A stretch of DNA of 39,448 bases from JACQFZ01 sp036381895 (GCA_036381895.1 DASVBY010000021.1:1-39448); one strand, 5' to 3'. Counted from the first letter of the stretch, positions 30,089 to 38,106 are shown. Notes: a model not told the origin generated them from the sequence alone. Program-made: numbers and translations.

Positions 30089-30801
30089 GGGCGCACCTCG
30101 ACGGTGCAGTGCGCGAGCATCATGGCGTCGAGCATGGCCCAGAGCACGTCGAGCTTGAACTGCAGGATCTCGAGCGCGCGCTCCTGCTGCGCGCGCGTGC
30201 GGAAGTAGTCGAGCGTGATCGCGAGCGCCTGCGCCACGTCGCGCCGCGCCTGGCCGAGGCGGTTGCGGAAGTAGGCGAGCCCCTCGGGCTCGATCCAGGG
30301 ATAGTGCTTGGGCCAGGTGTCGAGGCGCGACTGGTGCGCGTGCGGGGCGAAGAGCTCGGTGAGCGACGCGCACACCGCCTCCTGCCACGGTCGCGTGCGC
30401 GCGAAGTTCACGTACGCGTCGACCGCGAAGCGCACGCCGGGCAGCACGTGGCGCAGCGACTCGAGTTCCTCGCGCGCGAGCCCCACGGCTTCGCCGAGCC
30501 GGCGCCACGCCTCGATGCCGCCTTCGGCGCCCTCGCGGCCGTCGTGGTCGACGATGCGCTGGATCCAGAGCCGGCGCACGTCGCGGTCCGGGCAGTTCGC
30601 GAGTATCGCCGCGTCCTTGAGCGGAATGTTGATCTGGTAGTAGTAGCGGTTCGCCACCCACGCCTGGATCTGCCTGCGGTTGAGCCGCCCCTCGTGCATC
30701 ATGACGTGGAACGGGTGGTGGATGTGGTAGCTCGCGCCCTTCGCGCGCAGCTGCTGCTCGAACTCTTCGCGCGTCCACGGAAGCTGTTCGGCGGCGCCCA
30801 T
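30085..30801 (-). CDS. pqqC: Pyrroloquinoline-quinone synthase PqqC
   Basis: PqqC performs the final eight-electron oxidation and ring closure to PQQ. The 238-residue protein is entirely helical by pattern and matches the family: ASYHIHHPFHVMMHEGRLNR at the N-terminus with conserved histidines, WVANRYYYQINIPLKDAAILANCPD, and TWPKHYPWIEPEGLAYFRNRL in the second half. GAGGAG lies about 8 bases before the ATG at 30801. The stop overlaps pqqD (GTGA). Confidence 0.97.
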   Translation of the reverse strand: MGAAEQLPWTREEFEQQLRAKGASYHIHHPFHVMMHEGRLNRRQIQAWVANRYYYQINIPLKDAAILANCPDRDVRRLWIQRIVDHDGREGAEGGIEAWRRLGEAVGLAREELESLRHVLPGVRFAVDAYVNFARTRPWQEAVCASLTELFAPHAHQSRLDTWPKHYPWIEPEGLAYFRNRLGQARRDVAQALAITLDYFRTRAQQERALEILQFKLDVLWAMLDAMMLAHCTVEVRP

Positions 30802-30812
30802 CGGTTCGCTCC

Positions 30813-31727
30813 TCAGAGCTCGAGCTCCATGCCGTCGGCCGCGACTTCGATGCCGGCACGCGCGAGCGCGGCGCGTTCCGGCGAGTCCTCGTCGAGGATG
30901 GGATTGGTGTTGTTGATGTGGATGAGGATCTTGCGCGCGCGCACGAACGGCGCGAGCGCCTCGATCATTCCCTGGGGTCCCGACTGCGGCAGGTGGCCGA
31001 GGTCGCGGGCGCGCTTGTCGGATATACCGAGGCGGATCATCTCGTCGTCCGTCCAGAAGGTGCCGTCGACCATCAGGCAATCGGCGCGCTCCATGAACGC
31101 GCGCACGGGCGGCGCGATCTCCGCGAGCGCGGGCGCGTAGAAGAGCCGCCGGCCGCGCTTGCGGTCCTCGATCATGACGCCGATGTTGTCGCCGGACTGC
31201 GGGCGGTTGCGGTTCGGCGAGTAGGGCGGCGCCTTGCCGCTCAAGGCAATGGCGGTGAACGCGAGATCCGCGACGCCCGGCACGGCGAACGCGCTCGCGC
31301 CGTCGGGCACGATGCGATGGCGCCGCACGGTGCAGTAGTGCGACAGCACCTCGAAGATCGGGTTCGCGCGGGTCAGGTCGGCGTGCACGGGGTCGGTGCA
31401 CCAGACGTCGAGCGGCCGGCCTTCGCGCAGCATCAGCAGGCCCGTGGTGTGGTCGATCTGCGCGTCGATCAGCACGATGCCGGCGATCGCGGTATCGCGC
31501 ACCGCGCGCCCGGGCTGCAGGAACGGCGCGCGGCGGATCTGCGTGAGGATGTCGGGCGAGGCGTTGAAGAGCACCCAGGCGTCCCCGCCGTCGCTCACGG
31601 CGATCGACGATTGGGTGCGCGGCTCGGCCCGCCGGTTACCGCGGCGCACTCCCGCGCAGTTCGGGCAGTTGCAGTTCCACTGCGGGAATCCCCCGCCCGC
31701 CGCCGCGCCGAGTACGCTGATTCTCAT
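30813..31727 (-). CDS. pqqB: PQQ biosynthesis protein PqqB
   Basis: PqqB is a metallo-beta-lactamase-fold hydroxylase that acts on the tyrosine-derived intermediate of PQQ synthesis. The 304-residue protein has the family N-terminus LGAAAGGGFPQWNCNCPNC with its metal-type cysteines, the metal-binding-like loop DAQIDHTTGLLMLREG, and the later HINNTNPILDEDSPERA. The length matches the family. It lies 46 bases after pqqA, across a hairpin that may set its lower expression, and 11 bases before pqqC. Confidence 0.97.
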   Translation of the reverse strand: MRISVLGAAAGGGFPQWNCNCPNCAGVRRGNRRAEPRTQSSIAVSDGGDAWVLFNASPDILTQIRRAPFLQPGRAVRDTAIAGIVLIDAQIDHTTGLLMLREGRPLDVWCTDPVHADLTRANPIFEVLSHYCTVRRHRIVPDGASAFAVPGVADLAFTAIALSGKAPPYSPNRNRPQSGDNIGVMIEDRKRGRRLFYAPALAEIAPPVRAFMERADCLMVDGTFWTDDEMIRLGISDKRARDLGHLPQSGPQGMIEALAPFVRARKILIHINNTNPILDEDSPERAALARAGIEVAADGMELEL

Positions 31728-31738
31728 CGGGCGAAAAC

Positions 31739-31760
31739 CGGAGCCCCGTGAGGGGCTCCG
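31739..31760 (-). terminator. Hairpin between pqqA and pqqB (attenuator or processing site)
   Basis: Bases 31739-31747 and 31752-31760 form a perfect 9-base-pair stem (CGGAGCCCC with GGGGCTCCG) around a 4-base loop. Read on the - strand a short GGTTTTCG follows. The T run is short, so partial termination or message stabilisation is more likely than full stop. Many pqqA genes have such an element, keeping pqqA message above pqqB-E. Confidence 0.75.
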
Positions 31761-31773
31761 AATCCGTGCGAGC

Positions 31774-31848
31774 TCAGCGGGTGGCCACGTACATCGTGAT
31801 TTCGAAGCCCCAGCGGATCTCGCTGTACGTCGGTTTGCTCCAGTTCAT
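31774..31848 (-). CDS. pqqA: PQQ precursor peptide PqqA
   Basis: The 24-residue peptide is the substrate from which PQQ is cut: the Glu16 and Tyr20 in GFEITMYVATR are the residues joined by PqqE. The rest (MNWSKPTYSEIRW) matches the usual PqqA start. AGGAGG lies 6 bases before the ATG at 31848. A longer open frame upstream (to 31989) lacks any family support. The hairpin downstream separates it from pqqB. Confidence 0.96.
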   Translation of the reverse strand: MNWSKPTYSEIRWGFEITMYVATR

Positions 31849-31910
31849 GTCGTCCTCCTGTTGACGCCGACGCCGCCGGGATCGCCGGTCCGGTACGGAC
31901 CCGTCTTCCC

Positions 31911-31925
31911 GCAACGGCCCGGCCA
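31911..31925 (-). promoter_or_regulatory. Candidate sigma54-like promoter of pqqA
   Basis: Read on the - strand the sequence is TGGCCGGGCCGTTGC: TGGC and TTGC with GG and GC exactly 10 bases apart, as in -24/-12 promoters. Two of the fixed inner positions (AC of CACG) do not match. Transcription would start near 31900, about 52 bases before the pqqA ATG. In G+C-rich DNA such matches can arise by chance. Confidence 0.35.
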
Positions 31926-31929
31926 TCCT

Positions 31930-31969
31930 ACGCAGGCGCTTCGCCCGCCAGCAGGAGAAATTCCTGCGT
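31930..31969. repeat. Nested GCAGG inverted repeats upstream of pqqA
   Basis: ACGCAGG at 31930-31936 pairs with CCTGCGT at 31963-31969, and inside it GCAGGA at 31951-31956 pairs with TCCTGC at 31962-31967. The two forward GCAGG boxes are 19 bases apart, near two helical turns. They lie just upstream of the predicted pqqA promoter and could be a regulator site, or a hairpin. Confidence 0.4.
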
Positions 31970-32007
31970 CCGGGGCTAATGATTTTCATGAGTCTCGCGC
32001 CCGCGCG

Positions 32008-32036
32008 TTTACACCCGCGGGCGGCTTCAATAGCCT
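32008..32036 (+). promoter_or_regulatory. Candidate sigma70 promoter for exbB-exbD-tonB
   Basis: TTTACA at 32008-32013 (five of six to TTGACA) and TAGCCT at 32031-32036 are separated by 17 bases, about 112 bases before the exbB ATG. The -10 match is only moderate. Confidence 0.4.
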
Positions 32037-32148
32037 GAATTCGCCCTGCGCGTCATGATCGCGGGCAGCAGGCCGGCGGGCATTGACGGACGCGACCAGG
32101 GCACCGGAGCATGCCAGTGCCGGCCGCTCCGCGCTGCTGAGGTGGGAG

Positions 32149-32574
32149 ATGGATTTCCTCAAAGCCAGCCTGGATTACCTCGTCTTCGGCGTGCTCGGGC
32201 TCATGAGCCTGCTCATGGTCGCGTTCGCCATCGAACGCTGGCTGTATCTGCGCCGTGTGGATCTCGCCCGGTTTCGACACCCCGACGAGCTGTACGTGGC
32301 GCTCACGCGCCACACCACGGTGCTCTACACCGTCGGCGCGAATGCGCCGTACGTGGGGCTGCTCGGCACCGTCATCGGCATCCTGATCACGTTCTACGAC
32401 CTGAGCCGCACGCCCGAAACCATCGCCCCGGGCGCGATCATGCTCGGGCTCGCGCTCGCGCTGAAGGCGACGGCGGCGGGCCTCGCCGTCGCGATTCCGG
32501 CCATCGTTCTGCACAACGCGATCGGGCGGCGCGTGGAAGAGCTGACCGCCCAGTGGCGCCAACAGCACTCATGA
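32149..32574 (+). CDS. exbB: TonB-system energiser ExbB (short type)
   Basis: The 141-residue protein has three membrane segments: FGVLGLMSLLMVAFAIERWLY, then YVGLLGTVIGILITFYDL, then IMLGLALALKATAAGLAVAIPAIVLH, the last two forming the proton-channel region. It is the short ExbB form rather than the 240-residue E. coli type. The start MDFLKASLDYLVFG fits the short family, with GAGG 6 bases before the ATG. A TTG at 32083 would add 22 residues without family support. Coupled to exbD by ATGA. Confidence 0.88.
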   Translation: MDFLKASLDYLVFGVLGLMSLLMVAFAIERWLYLRRVDLARFRHPDELYVALTRHTTVLYTVGANAPYVGLLGTVIGILITFYDLSRTPETIAPGAIMLGLALALKATAAGLAVAIPAIVLHNAIGRRVEELTAQWRQQHS

Positions 32575-32945
32575 AACGCTTCGATCAGATCAACGTGATT
32601 CCGTTCATCGACATCATGCTGGTGCTGCTCGCGATCGTGCTCACGACGGCGAGCTTCATCGTGCAGGGGCCGCTCGACATCGAGCTGCCGCCGGCTGCGA
32701 GCCGCGAACCGCCGCCCGCCGGCGAGGCGCTCGAGATCGCGATCGACCGGGGAGAGACCGTCTACGTCGACGCGCGCCCCGTCGATCTCGAGACGCTGCG
32801 GCGGCGCCTGGGCGAAACGGCGCAAGAAACGCCGATCAACCTGCGCGTCGACAGCGAAGTGCGCTTCGCCCGCTTCGTCCAGGTGATCGATCTGCTCAAG
32901 GCGCAGCGGCTGCAGCACGTGGCGATCCTCACGCGGGCGGAATGA
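32571..32945 (+). CDS. exbD: ExbD
   Basis: The 124-residue protein has the ExbD pattern: a short cytoplasmic start, then INVIPFIDIMLVLLAIVLTT with Asp14 in the membrane (equivalent to the proton-carrying Asp of E. coli ExbD), then a periplasmic domain with YVDARPVDLETLRRRLGE and VDSEVRFARFVQVIDLLK. It forms the proton-motive-force motor with ExbB and overlaps both neighbours (ATGA). Confidence 0.92.
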   Translation: MKRFDQINVIPFIDIMLVLLAIVLTTASFIVQGPLDIELPPAASREPPPAGEALEIAIDRGETVYVDARPVDLETLRRRLGETAQETPINLRVDSEVRFARFVQVIDLLKAQRLQHVAILTRAE

Positions 32946-33739
32946 ACAACCACGCGATCGGATTCGGGGTTTCGGTGCTGCTGCACGGCGGTATCGCGCT
33001 GCTCGTGCTCGCGGCGCCGAGCGCGCCGCCGCCGCGGGAACGCGCCGTTCCCGTGACGCTCGCCATGTTCGAGCCTGCACCCGCGGCGCCGAGCGAACCG
33101 CCGCCGCAGGCGCCGGCAGCGGAAGTCGCACCGCCCAACGTCGTGCCCGTGCCCGCGCCGGAACCCGAGCCGCCGCAGGCCGAGGAGGCGCCGCCGCCTC
33201 AGGCAGCGCCGCCGCGCCTCGCGCGCACCGAGCCGCCGCGGCCGCGCAAGTCGAAGCCGAAACGGCCGCCGCCCGCCGCGACACGCCCCGAGCCGCGAAC
33301 GGTGCCGGCCCCCGCCGCGCCGCCGCCACCGCCGCAAACGCAATCCGTCCCCGAGGCCGCCCGGACGCCGCCTCCGGAAGCGGAACCACCGGTCGCACGC
33401 GCCGAACCCGCGCCGCCCGCACCGGCGGGCGCGCCGCCGGACCCGGCGGCGCTCGCGCACTACGCCCAAGCGCTCGCCGGCCTGATCGCGCGCCACCGCG
33501 CCTACCCGCGCCAGGCGCAGATGCGCGGCTGGCAGGGGGAGGTCGAGCTGGCGCTCGAGATCGGCGCTGACGGGCGGCTGCGCGATGCGCAAGTGCGGCG
33601 CTCGAGCGGATTCGAAGCGCTCGACCGCCAGGCGCTCGAGATGGCGCGGCGCGCGCGTCCGTTGCCGCCGCCGCCGCCGGCACTGCAGCGCCGCGATTTC
33701 GTGGTGCTCGTGCCGGTGGTGTTCCGTCTGGGGAGTTGA
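32942..33739 (+). CDS. tonB: TonB
   Basis: The 265-residue protein has an N-terminal membrane anchor (IGFGVSVLLHGGIALLVLAA), a Pro/Ala/Glu-rich periplasmic spacer (about 45-170), and a TonB C-terminal domain starting YPRQAQMRGWQGEVELALEI with VRRSSGFEALDRQALEM. It transmits energy to outer-membrane TonB-dependent receptors. No receptor gene is in the window. In an operon with exbB and exbD, divergent from pqqA, it may serve uptake needed for methanol oxidation (inferred). Confidence 0.92.
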   Translation: MNNHAIGFGVSVLLHGGIALLVLAAPSAPPPRERAVPVTLAMFEPAPAAPSEPPPQAPAAEVAPPNVVPVPAPEPEPPQAEEAPPPQAAPPRLARTEPPRPRKSKPKRPPPAATRPEPRTVPAPAAPPPPPQTQSVPEAARTPPPEAEPPVARAEPAPPAPAGAPPDPAALAHYAQALAGLIARHRAYPRQAQMRGWQGEVELALEIGADGRLRDAQVRRSSGFEALDRQALEMARRARPLPPPPPALQRRDFVVLVPVVFRLGS

Positions 33740-33773
33740 CCGGGCGGCGCGGCGGGCATGTCGGTCCCGAGAG

Positions 33774-33803
33774 TTGCATGCGCTCTCAGCCGCGGAGTAG
33801 GCT
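33774..33803 (+). promoter_or_regulatory. Possible promoter before the sensor kinase
   Basis: TTGCAT at 33774-33779 and TAGGCT at 33798-33803 are 18 bases apart. GAGAG (33769-33773) and CTCTC (33783-33787) flank the -35 as a short inverted repeat. The match is weak, and read-through from tonB is an alternative. Confidence 0.25.
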
Positions 33804-33849
33804 GGCTGCGATCGTCCGCGCGGCGCCCGCCGGGCGCGGGGGAGCGGCC

Positions 33850-35616
33850 ATGAGCCTGCGGCTTCGCATCAATCTGCTCGTCACGGCGTTGATGCTCCTG
33901 TTCGTGCTGGTGCTCGGCGCCATCATCGTCGACGCGACGCGCCGCCAGATCAGCGAGGAGATCGCCGCCTCGACCCGGGTCACGGTGCAGCTGCTGACCA
34001 CGGTGGTCTACACCAGTCAATTCGTCCCCGGGGCCGAAGGCCTCGCGGCGCAGATGGAAACCGTACACACGTTCCTGCGCAATCTCGGGCGCGTGCGCGC
34101 GAACGAAGTGCGGCTGTACAACGGCCTCGGCGACCTCGTGTACGTATCGCCGCCGTCCGCCTACAAGGCCGGGCGCCACGCGCCCGCCTGGTTCGCGGCG
34201 CTCGTCGGACCGGAGCCGGCGCAGGTGGTGCTGCCGCTGCGCGGCGGGCGCCTCGTGATCGTGCCGGACGCGTCGCGCTCGATCCTCGACGCCTGGGACG
34301 ACCTCGGGCACCTCGCGGGCGTCGCGCTCGTCTTCTTCGCCGCGGTCAATCTCCTCGTGTTCTGGCTGATCGGCCGGCTGCTGCGGCCGGTGCGCGAGAT
34401 CCTGCGCGGGCTCGCCGCGATTCGGGAGGGGCGGTTCGACACGCGGCTGCCCGAGTTCGCGCTGCCGGAGCTCTCGGCGATCAGCGAGACGTTCAACAGC
34501 GTCGCCGACGCGCTCGAGCGCGGCACCGCCGAGAACCAGCGCCTGGCGCTCGTGGTCGAGCAGACGAGCGATGCGATCCTCATCGCCGACCGGACCGGCC
34601 GGATCCACTTCTCGAACTCGGCCGCGGCGCGGCTCTTCGGCAGCGGCGACGGGACGCTCGCCGGCAAGGCGCTTCGTGCGCTCGCGCCGCCGGGCAAGGA
34701 GCAGGAGGTCGCGGCGCAGCTCGAAGCCGCGTTCCGCGGCGAGGCGGTTCAGAACGTCGAGACGCAGCGGCGGCGCTACGACGGCACGCTGGTCGACGTG
34801 TCGCTCTCGACCGCGCCGCTCGTCGAGCCGCGCAGCGGCGCCGTGATCGGGCAGATCCTCAGCCTGCGCGACATCACCGAGAAGAAGCGCGCGGAGGAGG
34901 CGGCCCGCGAGCTGCGCTGGAACCGGAGGATCACGCACATCATCCAGGAGCGCGTCGAGCAGGAGCGGCGCGCGCTCGCGCGCGAGCTGCACGACGAGCT
35001 GAGCCAGTACGCGACCGCGATCCGCACCATCGGGATGACGATCGCGAACCGCGCGGGCGAGGCCGCCCCCGAGATCCGTTCGCAGGCGCTCACGGTCGTG
35101 AGCATCGGGGGACAGCTCTACGACATGGTGCGCGGCATGATTCGGCAGCTGCGCGCGAGCGCGCCGCACCGCCTGGGACTCGCGCGTGCGCTCGAAGACG
35201 CCGTCGGCGGCTGGCAGGCGCGCCACCGCGACGTGCGGTTCGAGCTCAAGCTGCCGCCGCGGCTCGAGACCGTGCCGGAGGAGCTGGCGGCGGCGGTGTA
35301 CCGGATCGTGCAGGAGGCGCTGAACAACGCGCTGCGCCACGCGGGCGCGACGCGCGTCGAGGTCGAGCTCCGCTGGGGCGGCGGGCCGAACGCTGCGGAC
35401 GCGGCGCTCGAGGTCGCGATCACCGACGACGGCCGCGGGCTCGCGCCGGACGCGGCGGCCGGCGGCGGCTTCGGACTGCTCGGCATGCGCGAGCGGGTCG
35501 AAGCGCTGCACGGACAGCTGCGGATCGACAGCCGCCCGGGCGAGGGGTTGCGGCTCCTCGCGCGGCTGCCCCTGCCCGCGGGCGCGGCGGCCGACACGTT
35601 GAGCACCACGGTATGA
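33850..35616 (+). CDS. NarX/HPK7-type sensor histidine kinase
   Basis: The 588-residue protein has two membrane segments (about 8-30 and 155-178) around a periplasmic sensor of about 120 residues, a HAMP linker (RLLRPVREILRGLAAIREGRFD), a PAS domain (VEQTSDAILIADRTGRIHFSN), a HisKA_3 dimerisation region with phospho-acceptor His381 in RELHDELSQYATAIR, and a HATPase with ITDDGRGLAPDA and GFGLLGMRERVEALHG. GGGGGAG lies 6 bases before the ATG. It is co-translated with the response regulator (ATGA). The signal is unknown; proximity to pqq and tonB suggests methanol, lanthanide or redox sensing, but only by position. Confidence 0.93.
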   Translation: MSLRLRINLLVTALMLLFVLVLGAIIVDATRRQISEEIAASTRVTVQLLTTVVYTSQFVPGAEGLAAQMETVHTFLRNLGRVRANEVRLYNGLGDLVYVSPPSAYKAGRHAPAWFAALVGPEPAQVVLPLRGGRLVIVPDASRSILDAWDDLGHLAGVALVFFAAVNLLVFWLIGRLLRPVREILRGLAAIREGRFDTRLPEFALPELSAISETFNSVADALERGTAENQRLALVVEQTSDAILIADRTGRIHFSNSAAARLFGSGDGTLAGKALRALAPPGKEQEVAAQLEAAFRGEAVQNVETQRRRYDGTLVDVSLSTAPLVEPRSGAVIGQILSLRDITEKKRAEEAARELRWNRRITHIIQERVEQERRALARELHDELSQYATAIRTIGMTIANRAGEAAPEIRSQALTVVSIGGQLYDMVRGMIRQLRASAPHRLGLARALEDAVGGWQARHRDVRFELKLPPRLETVPEELAAAVYRIVQEALNNALRHAGATRVEVELRWGGGPNAADAALEVAITDDGRGLAPDAAAGGGFGLLGMRERVEALHGQLRIDSRPGEGLRLLARLPLPAGAAADTLSTTV

Positions 35617-36257
35617 CGGAGGCAGGCGGCATTCGGGTGATGCTCGTCGACGACCATGCGGTCGTGCGCATGGGCTTCCGGCTCCTGCTCGATGGCCAGC
35701 CGGACATCCAGGTGGTGGCCGAAGCGGAGAGCGGGGAGGAGGCGTGCCAGCAGTACCCGCAGGTGCGGCCCGACGTCGTGGTCATGGACCTGTCGATGCC
35801 GGGCATGGGCGGGCTCGACGCGATGACGCGGCTGCGTGCGCGCGACGAGCACGCGCGCATCCTGGTGCTGACGGCGCACGACGACACCATCCACCCGCGC
35901 CGGGTGCTCGACGCCGGCGCCCTCGGCTACCTGTCGAAGCGCAGTGCGCCGGCCGAGCTGATCCAGGCGGTGCGCGACGTGGTGCGCGGCAAGGTGTACG
36001 TGGAGCCCGGAATCGCCCAGCAGATGGTGGCGCAGCGGGGCGGCGCGCAGAATCCGGTCGATACGCTGAGCCTGCGCGAGCTCGAAGTGTTCCTGCTGCT
36101 CGCGCGCGGCGTGTCCGTGGCGGAGATCGCCAGCGCCTTGCATCTGAGCCCGCGGACCGTCGGCACGCACCTCTACCATATTAAGCAGAAGCTCGGCGCG
36201 GCCAACGCGGCGGAAATGGCGCTGATCGCGATTCGCGCCGGCCTGCTCGAGCCGTAG
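35613..36257 (+). CDS. NarL/LuxR-type response regulator
   Basis: The 214-residue protein has a receiver domain with VMLVDDHAVVRMGFRLLL, phospho-acceptor Asp59 in VVVMDLSMPGMGG, the switch Thr in LVLTAHDD and the Lys in LSKRSAPAEL. A LuxR helix-turn-helix follows: LSLRELEVFLLLARGVSVAEIASALHLSPRTVGTHLYHIKQKL. It is the partner of the preceding kinase, with an ATGA overlap. MxaB of Methylobacterium, which controls methanol oxidation, is also a LuxR-type regulator, so a similar role is possible but unproven. Confidence 0.94.
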   Translation: MTEAGGIRVMLVDDHAVVRMGFRLLLDGQPDIQVVAEAESGEEACQQYPQVRPDVVVMDLSMPGMGGLDAMTRLRARDEHARILVLTAHDDTIHPRRVLDAGALGYLSKRSAPAELIQAVRDVVRGKVYVEPGIAQQMVAQRGGAQNPVDTLSLRELEVFLLLARGVSVAEIASALHLSPRTVGTHLYHIKQKLGAANAAEMALIAIRAGLLEP

Positions 36258-36315
36258 TCGCCCGGCGCCGCGCCTTATCGCCGATGACCGCTTTCGGTAA
36301 GCTCTCCCACCGGCC

Positions 36316-37176
36316 ATGACTCACGCCCCACAGGTGCTCGACTGCAACGGACGCACGCTCGATCTCGCGCGCACCGCGGTCATGGGCATCCTCAACGTCA
36401 CGCCCGATTCGTTCTCGGACGGCGGCGCCTACGCGACGCGCGAGGCGGCGCTCGCGCACGCGCGCGCCATGGTGGAGGAGGGCGCCGACATCATCGACAT
36501 CGGCGGCGAATCGACGCGGCCGGGCGCGCGCGAGGTTCCGGTCGAGGAGGAGCTCGAGCGGGTCGTGCCGGTGGTCGAGGCCTGCGCGCGGGAGCTTCCG
36601 GTGCCGCTCTCCGTGGACACGTCGAAGCCCGAGGTCATGCGCGCCGCGGTCGCCGCCGGCGCGGGCTTCATCAACGACGTGCGCGCGCTGCGCTTGCCGG
36701 GAGCGCTCGAGACGGCGGCGGCGCTGAAGGTTCCGGTGTGCCTGATGCACATGCAGGGCGAGCCGGCGACGATGCAGCTCGATCCGCGCTACGACGACGT
36801 CGTCGCGGAGGTGCGCGATTTCCTGCGCGCGCGCGTCGAGGCGGCGGTCGCCGCAGGGATACCGCGCGAGCGCCTGGTCGTCGATCCCGGCTTCGGCTTC
36901 GGCAAGACGGTCGAGCACAACCTCACGCTCCTGCGCGGGCTCGCGGCGTTCGAAGCGCTCGGTTGTCCGATCCTGGCCGGCCTGTCGCGCAAGTCCATCA
37001 TCGGCAAGCTGCGCGGGCAGTCGGTCGAGCGGCGCCTGCACGCGAGTGTCGCGCTGGCGCTGATCGCGGTCGCGAACGGCGCCCGCATCGTGCGCGTGCA
37101 CGACGTGGCGGCGACGGTAGAGGCGGTGCGGATGTACGAAGCGGTTTACCCGCGGCCGGCGCTGGCGGCCCGCTGA
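36316..37176 (+). CDS. folP: Dihydropteroate synthase (folate)
   Basis: FolP condenses pterin diphosphate with p-aminobenzoate. The 286-residue protein has all family motifs: MGILNVTPDSFSDGGAY, DIIDIGGESTRPGA, LSVDTSKPEVM, FINDVRAL, VVDPGFGFGKT, LAGLSRKSIIG and IVRVHDVAAT. It differs from the H4MPT-type DHPS-like protein at 10547-11959, so this cell makes folate separately. It lies 58 bases after the response regulator and ends 16 bases from the convergent LysR gene. The usual neighbours ftsH and glmM are absent. Confidence 0.96.
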   Translation: MTHAPQVLDCNGRTLDLARTAVMGILNVTPDSFSDGGAYATREAALAHARAMVEEGADIIDIGGESTRPGAREVPVEEELERVVPVVEACARELPVPLSVDTSKPEVMRAAVAAGAGFINDVRALRLPGALETAAALKVPVCLMHMQGEPATMQLDPRYDDVVAEVRDFLRARVEAAVAAGIPRERLVVDPGFGFGKTVEHNLTLLRGLAAFEALGCPILAGLSRKSIIGKLRGQSVERRLHASVALALIAVANGARIVRVHDVAATVEAVRMYEAVYPRPALAAR

Positions 37177-37192
37177 GCGCCGGTGCTCGCGC

Positions 37193-38101
37193 TCACGCGG
37201 CCTCCCAGGGCGGTACCGGCGTGAACTTCTCGAGCAGGTAGTCGATGAACGCCCGCACCTTCGCCGACAGGTGCCGGCGGTGCGGGTACACCGCGAGAAT
37301 CGATGCCTTCTCGTGCACGTGCTCGGGCAGCACTTGCACCAGCTCTCCGCTCTTCAATGCCTGTCCCACGATGAACGTCGACATGCGCGCGATGCCGAGC
37401 CCGGCGAGCGCCGCATGGAAGAGGCCGTCGGCGGTGTTGGTCTGGAAGTTGCCGCGCACGTGCAGCACGCGGCTTCCGTCCGGGCCGTCGAACTCCCACT
37501 CGTTGAATCCGGAAACGGTGTAGAGCCGCAGGCAGTTGTGCTTCAGCAGGTCCTCGGGCGTGCGCGGCGTGCCGTGCTCGGCGAGGTAGGAGGGCGCCGC
37601 CACCACGACGCGCCGGTTGGTGGCGAGCTTGCGCGCTACCAGCGACGGGTCCGTGAGCTGCTCGGTGAAGCGGATGGCGACGTCGATGCCTTCCTCGACC
37701 AGATCCACGTTCCGGTCCGTCATCTCGAACGCCACCTCGAGCTCGGGGTGGCGCTTGAGGAACTCGGGCAGGATCGGGAGCACGTGGTACTTGGCGAAGG
37801 GCACCGTGGCCGCCACCCGCAGCACGCCGCGCACCACGCCCTGCTGTGCCGCGATCCATTCTTCCGCTTCCCCGATCTCCTGCACGATGTGCAGGCAGCG
37901 CTCGTAGAACGCTCGGCCTTCGTCAGTCAGGCTGATATGGCGCGTCGTGCGGTTGAGCAGACGCACGCCGAGCCGGTCCTCGAGTCTGCTGATCTGCTTG
38001 CTCACGGCCGAGGGCGTGAGGTCCAGCGCGCGCGCGGCCGCGGAAAAGCCACCCTCCTGCACTGCGCGCACGAAGATGGTCATTTGAGTGGCGATATCCA
38101 T
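37193..38101 (-). CDS. LysR-family transcription regulator
   Basis: The 302-residue protein has a LysR N-terminal winged helix-turn-helix (FVRAVQEGGFSAAARALDLTPSAVSKQISRLEDRLGVRLLNRTTR) and a periplasmic-binding-like effector domain (VLRVAATVPFAKYHVLPILPEFLKRHPELEV, later FHAALAGLGIARMSTFIVGQAL). The start resembles the CrgA-like LysR group. The ATG at 38101 is preceded by a perfect inverted repeat (38107-38124) that may be its own operator. No target is indicated by the window. Confidence 0.93.
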   Translation of the reverse strand: MDIATQMTIFVRAVQEGGFSAAARALDLTPSAVSKQISRLEDRLGVRLLNRTTRHISLTDEGRAFYERCLHIVQEIGEAEEWIAAQQGVVRGVLRVAATVPFAKYHVLPILPEFLKRHPELEVAFEMTDRNVDLVEEGIDVAIRFTEQLTDPSLVARKLATNRRVVVAAPSYLAEHGTPRTPEDLLKHNCLRLYTVSGFNEWEFDGPDGSRVLHVRGNFQTNTADGLFHAALAGLGIARMSTFIVGQALKSGELVQVLPEHVHEKASILAVYPHRRHLSAKVRAFIDYLLEKFTPVPPWEAA

Positions 38102-38106
38102 TTTTA

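Noticed and set aside
31849..31989. N-terminal extension of pqqA to 31989
   Set aside because: The 24-residue peptide starting at 31848 is complete and has an ideal ribosome site. The extension is arginine-rich and would run through the promoter region.
33810..33842. GCGCCCG/CGGGCGC hairpin before the sensor kinase as a terminator of tonB
   Set aside because: The loop is only about one base and no T run follows on the + strand, so it is not a credible intrinsic terminator.
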